This document shows, one piece after another, positions 61,991 to 64,000 of a stretch of DNA of 64,000 nt. Each line of letters opens with the position of its first letter. The first letter of the stretch is position 1. Location of the stretch: contig CAJJDN010000046.1 in assembly GCA_905182985.1 (NCBI GenBank), positions 175,298 to 239,297 of the forward strand, written 5' to 3'. The notes under the pieces are model-generated. The model saw only the letters and a list, made by a program, of their open reading frames with translations. It searched no databases and was not told the origin of the DNA. The position numbers were made by a program, and so were the translations under genes. Source of the DNA: Paramecium sonneborni (Eukaryota > Ciliophora > Oligohymenophorea > Peniculida > Parameciidae).

Positions 61991-64000
61991 ATGTTTGATT
62001 CTTCGGATAGTATAATTCGAAATAATTTAGCTGATGGAGAATTTAAAGGACCGATTCATCATCTTTTAAGTAATAGAGTAGTATTGCAAGAAGGCGATAA
62101 TTAAGGAGGGAGCTTAAATTCGTTTACAGTACCAGAAAATCTAATTCTTTAAAACACTCCTCCAAGGACTCCGAAGAATATGGAGAGATTTAAAACTATG
62201 GGAGGAAGAAAATCTGAATTTTAATCCGCATATGAAGCAGATGATTTAGATTCGGTAAAAGATAGCAAACCTTAGTTTTTAAGATTAATCATTGCAAAAA
62301 GTTTACAAAACAACTTTATTAACAACTTATGGAATAGATCTTACTTAAGAAAACTTCATTAATTATCTGCTTATTAGATTGAATAATTAGATGATTTATA
62401 ATTTGAATCAGATGGGTTTTCAAATATTACTCATTCAAATTAGAGATCCTTGATTTCATCTTTAGCTTTTTGGACTTTGATTGATGTATTCACTCCTTAT
62501 AGCAAATTCATAGTAATTTGGGATGTTTTTCAAATACTCACTTATATTATGATATTTTTTTGGTTGCCTTACAAGATCTCATTTGAAATATATTATATAA
62601 GTGAATTATTTAATGGTGATAATGGTAGTAAGATTATAGAAATAGTGCTTCTCTCTATTTTAGCACTAGATGTAGTTGTAGGACTTAATTTGGCTTTTAT
62701 TTATAAAGGATAGATTATAAAGGATCGGAAAAGAGTAATAATCAATTATTTTAATTAATATGCATTTGTAGATTTGGTAAATATTTCATTTTATTTATGG
62801 TCTCTTTATCCACAGTTTCAGCTTAATTCTTTATTCCAAACCTAAGTTCCAAAGATAGTAACATGTTAATAATCCAAATAGTTCTTGGTGCAATATTTTA
62901 TATTCTTAGAATTACAAAGATAAATAAAATCTTAGCCTAAATTTAAGAGTAATGATAATACTATATAGATTCTTTAACCTTAATGGTTCACTAAATGATA
63001 TGGTTGGTCTAATGAAATTACTAATGATAATAATATTTATTGCTCATATCTGTGGATGTACATGGCATGGAATAGCACATTATACTACAGCATTTTCATG
63101 GTTAGATGCCTATAATTTAAGAGATAGAACTAATGGTACTCGTTATAATTATTCAATTTATTGGGCTACTATGACAATGACAACCGTTGGTTATGGAGAT
63201 ATTACAGCATAAAATGATCTTGAATTATTAATCAATAATATCACAATGTTTGTTGCAAGCATAGTTTTTGCATATTCTGTTAATAGTATAGGAATATTTG
63301 TATCAAATATGTATAAAGGTACTATGGAATATAGTAGATCAGTTACACTAATTAATACTTTTATGTCTAAAAATAAAATTTAGTTTGATCTTTAAACAAG
63401 AATAAGAAGTTATTTAGAATATATTTGGTAAGAAGAATAGGAAATGAATGATGATGAAGTTGGTTCTATTGTTAAAAAATTGAGTAGACATCTTTAAGAT
63501 GAATTATAATATGAATTAAGAGGAAATATTCTTAAAAATTGTAAAATTGTTATGAAGTTATTTTCTGAATAGTTTGTTAAAAATCTTCTTTAATCTATGG
63601 AAGAATTATCATTTAGTCCAGAAGAGAGAATAATTACATGTAATTAAATAGATGATTGTTCATTGTATATAATTACAAAAGGTGAAGTGGAACTATTATT
63701 TTCAGGTAAAAATTAATTAGGAGATATTATAAAAAGAAACTCAATTAGATTATTAAAATAATATGAATGTTTTGGTGAAGTTGCATTCTTTACAGGAAAT
63801 GCTAGGACAGCAACTGCAGTATCTAAAGGATTTACAAGAGCATTTAAAATAAAGAGAGAATATTTCTTAGCTATTTTATAATCATTTCCAAATGATTATG
63901 AAAAGTTTTGTGATGCTAGAGATAGATTAATAAATAATGAATTTTCATCTCTATAATTAAATTGTTATAGTTGTAATAGTAATAGACATCTCATTAATAA
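61991..64000 (+). CDS. Cyclic-nucleotide-domain K+ channel with zinc-knuckle-like motif (3' end outside window)
   Basis: Starts MFDSSDSIIRNNLADGEFK. The N-terminal cytosolic part of about 150 residues is followed by spans from 'SSLAFWTLIDVF' on, 'VLLSILALDVVVGLNLAF', 'IVLGAIFYILRITKINK', 'MIIIFIAHICGCTWHGIAH' and the filter 'TMTMTTVGYGDITA'. The C-linker and cNMP domain follow ('LYIITKGEVELLFSG', 'YECFGEVAFFTGNARTATAV', close to the phosphate-binding-cassette pattern). The last codons read 'CYSCNSNRHLIN', the start of the same CX2CX4HX4C motif, cut by the window edge. Introns: 62949-62968 (20 nt, TAG) and probably 62815-62846 (32 nt, AAG), which together keep the frame. The better-preserved cNMP pocket than in the 33-38 kb pair suggests this one may truly bind nucleotide. 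Confidence 0.9.

Overview
This window is macronuclear-type ciliate DNA, most likely from Paramecium or a close relative. It is very AT-rich. Long reading frames open up only when TAA and TAG are read as glutamine and TGA is the sole stop. Genes are tightly packed, often convergent with about 70-130 bp between them, and are interrupted by tiny introns of about 20-32 nt that start GT(A) and end in AG. All frames below use that code, so ordinary short ORFs in the standard code are mostly shadows. Every call comes from reading the sequence by eye; no database search was run.

Layout. 1-4237 (+): two CDPK-like genes in tandem (kinase domain plus EF-hands), both lacking the catalytic aspartate. 5002-5247 (+): a small unknown protein, facing a MAPK15/ERK7-type kinase (5377-7365, -). 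7.4-10.0 kb: mostly non-coding, with gene relics. 10069-31840 (-): one giant gene of roughly 7,000 codons, with a signal peptide, more than 5,000 residues of Cys-rich furin-like repeats, an REJ-like region, a GPS-like motif, a first membrane span, a Q/N-rich loop and further C-terminal membrane spans. Its 5' part holds a perfect 1,779-bp in-frame tandem repeat that runs into an undetermined base (31495). 32339-38062 (-): two tandem cyclic-nucleotide-domain K+ channels. 38155-40007 (-): an unknown gene with a paralogue at 49241-50413. 40236-45174 (+): a large multi-span PAS/Tmc-like membrane protein. 45291-46699 (-): a casein kinase 1. 47652-49168 (+): a Q-rich coiled-coil protein. 50472-51342 (-): an SF-assemblin-type protein. 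51387-52854 (-): a tail-anchored protein with two related halves. 53.0-54.2 kb (-): a C2HC zinc-finger/coiled-coil gene with broken frames. 54210-55011 (-): a Rab2-like GTPase. 56234-58666 (+): a Piwi. 58747-59790 (+): an acidic/basic unknown protein. About 60 kb (-): a decayed V-ATPase subunit a. 61991 to the end (+): a third K+ channel, cut by the window edge.

Themes. The genes fit ciliate biology: membrane excitability (three K+ channels), signalling kinases, basal-body and cortical structures (MAPK15, SF-assemblin), membrane traffic (Rab2), small-RNA-guided genome processing (Piwi) and large surface receptors. The most unusual signals are (i) a CX2CX4HX4C zinc-knuckle-like motif just after the cyclic-nucleotide domain of the K+ channels, (ii) at least nine candidate introns that end in AAG rather than TAG, and (iii) the giant GPS/REJ receptor with its perfect internal triplication.
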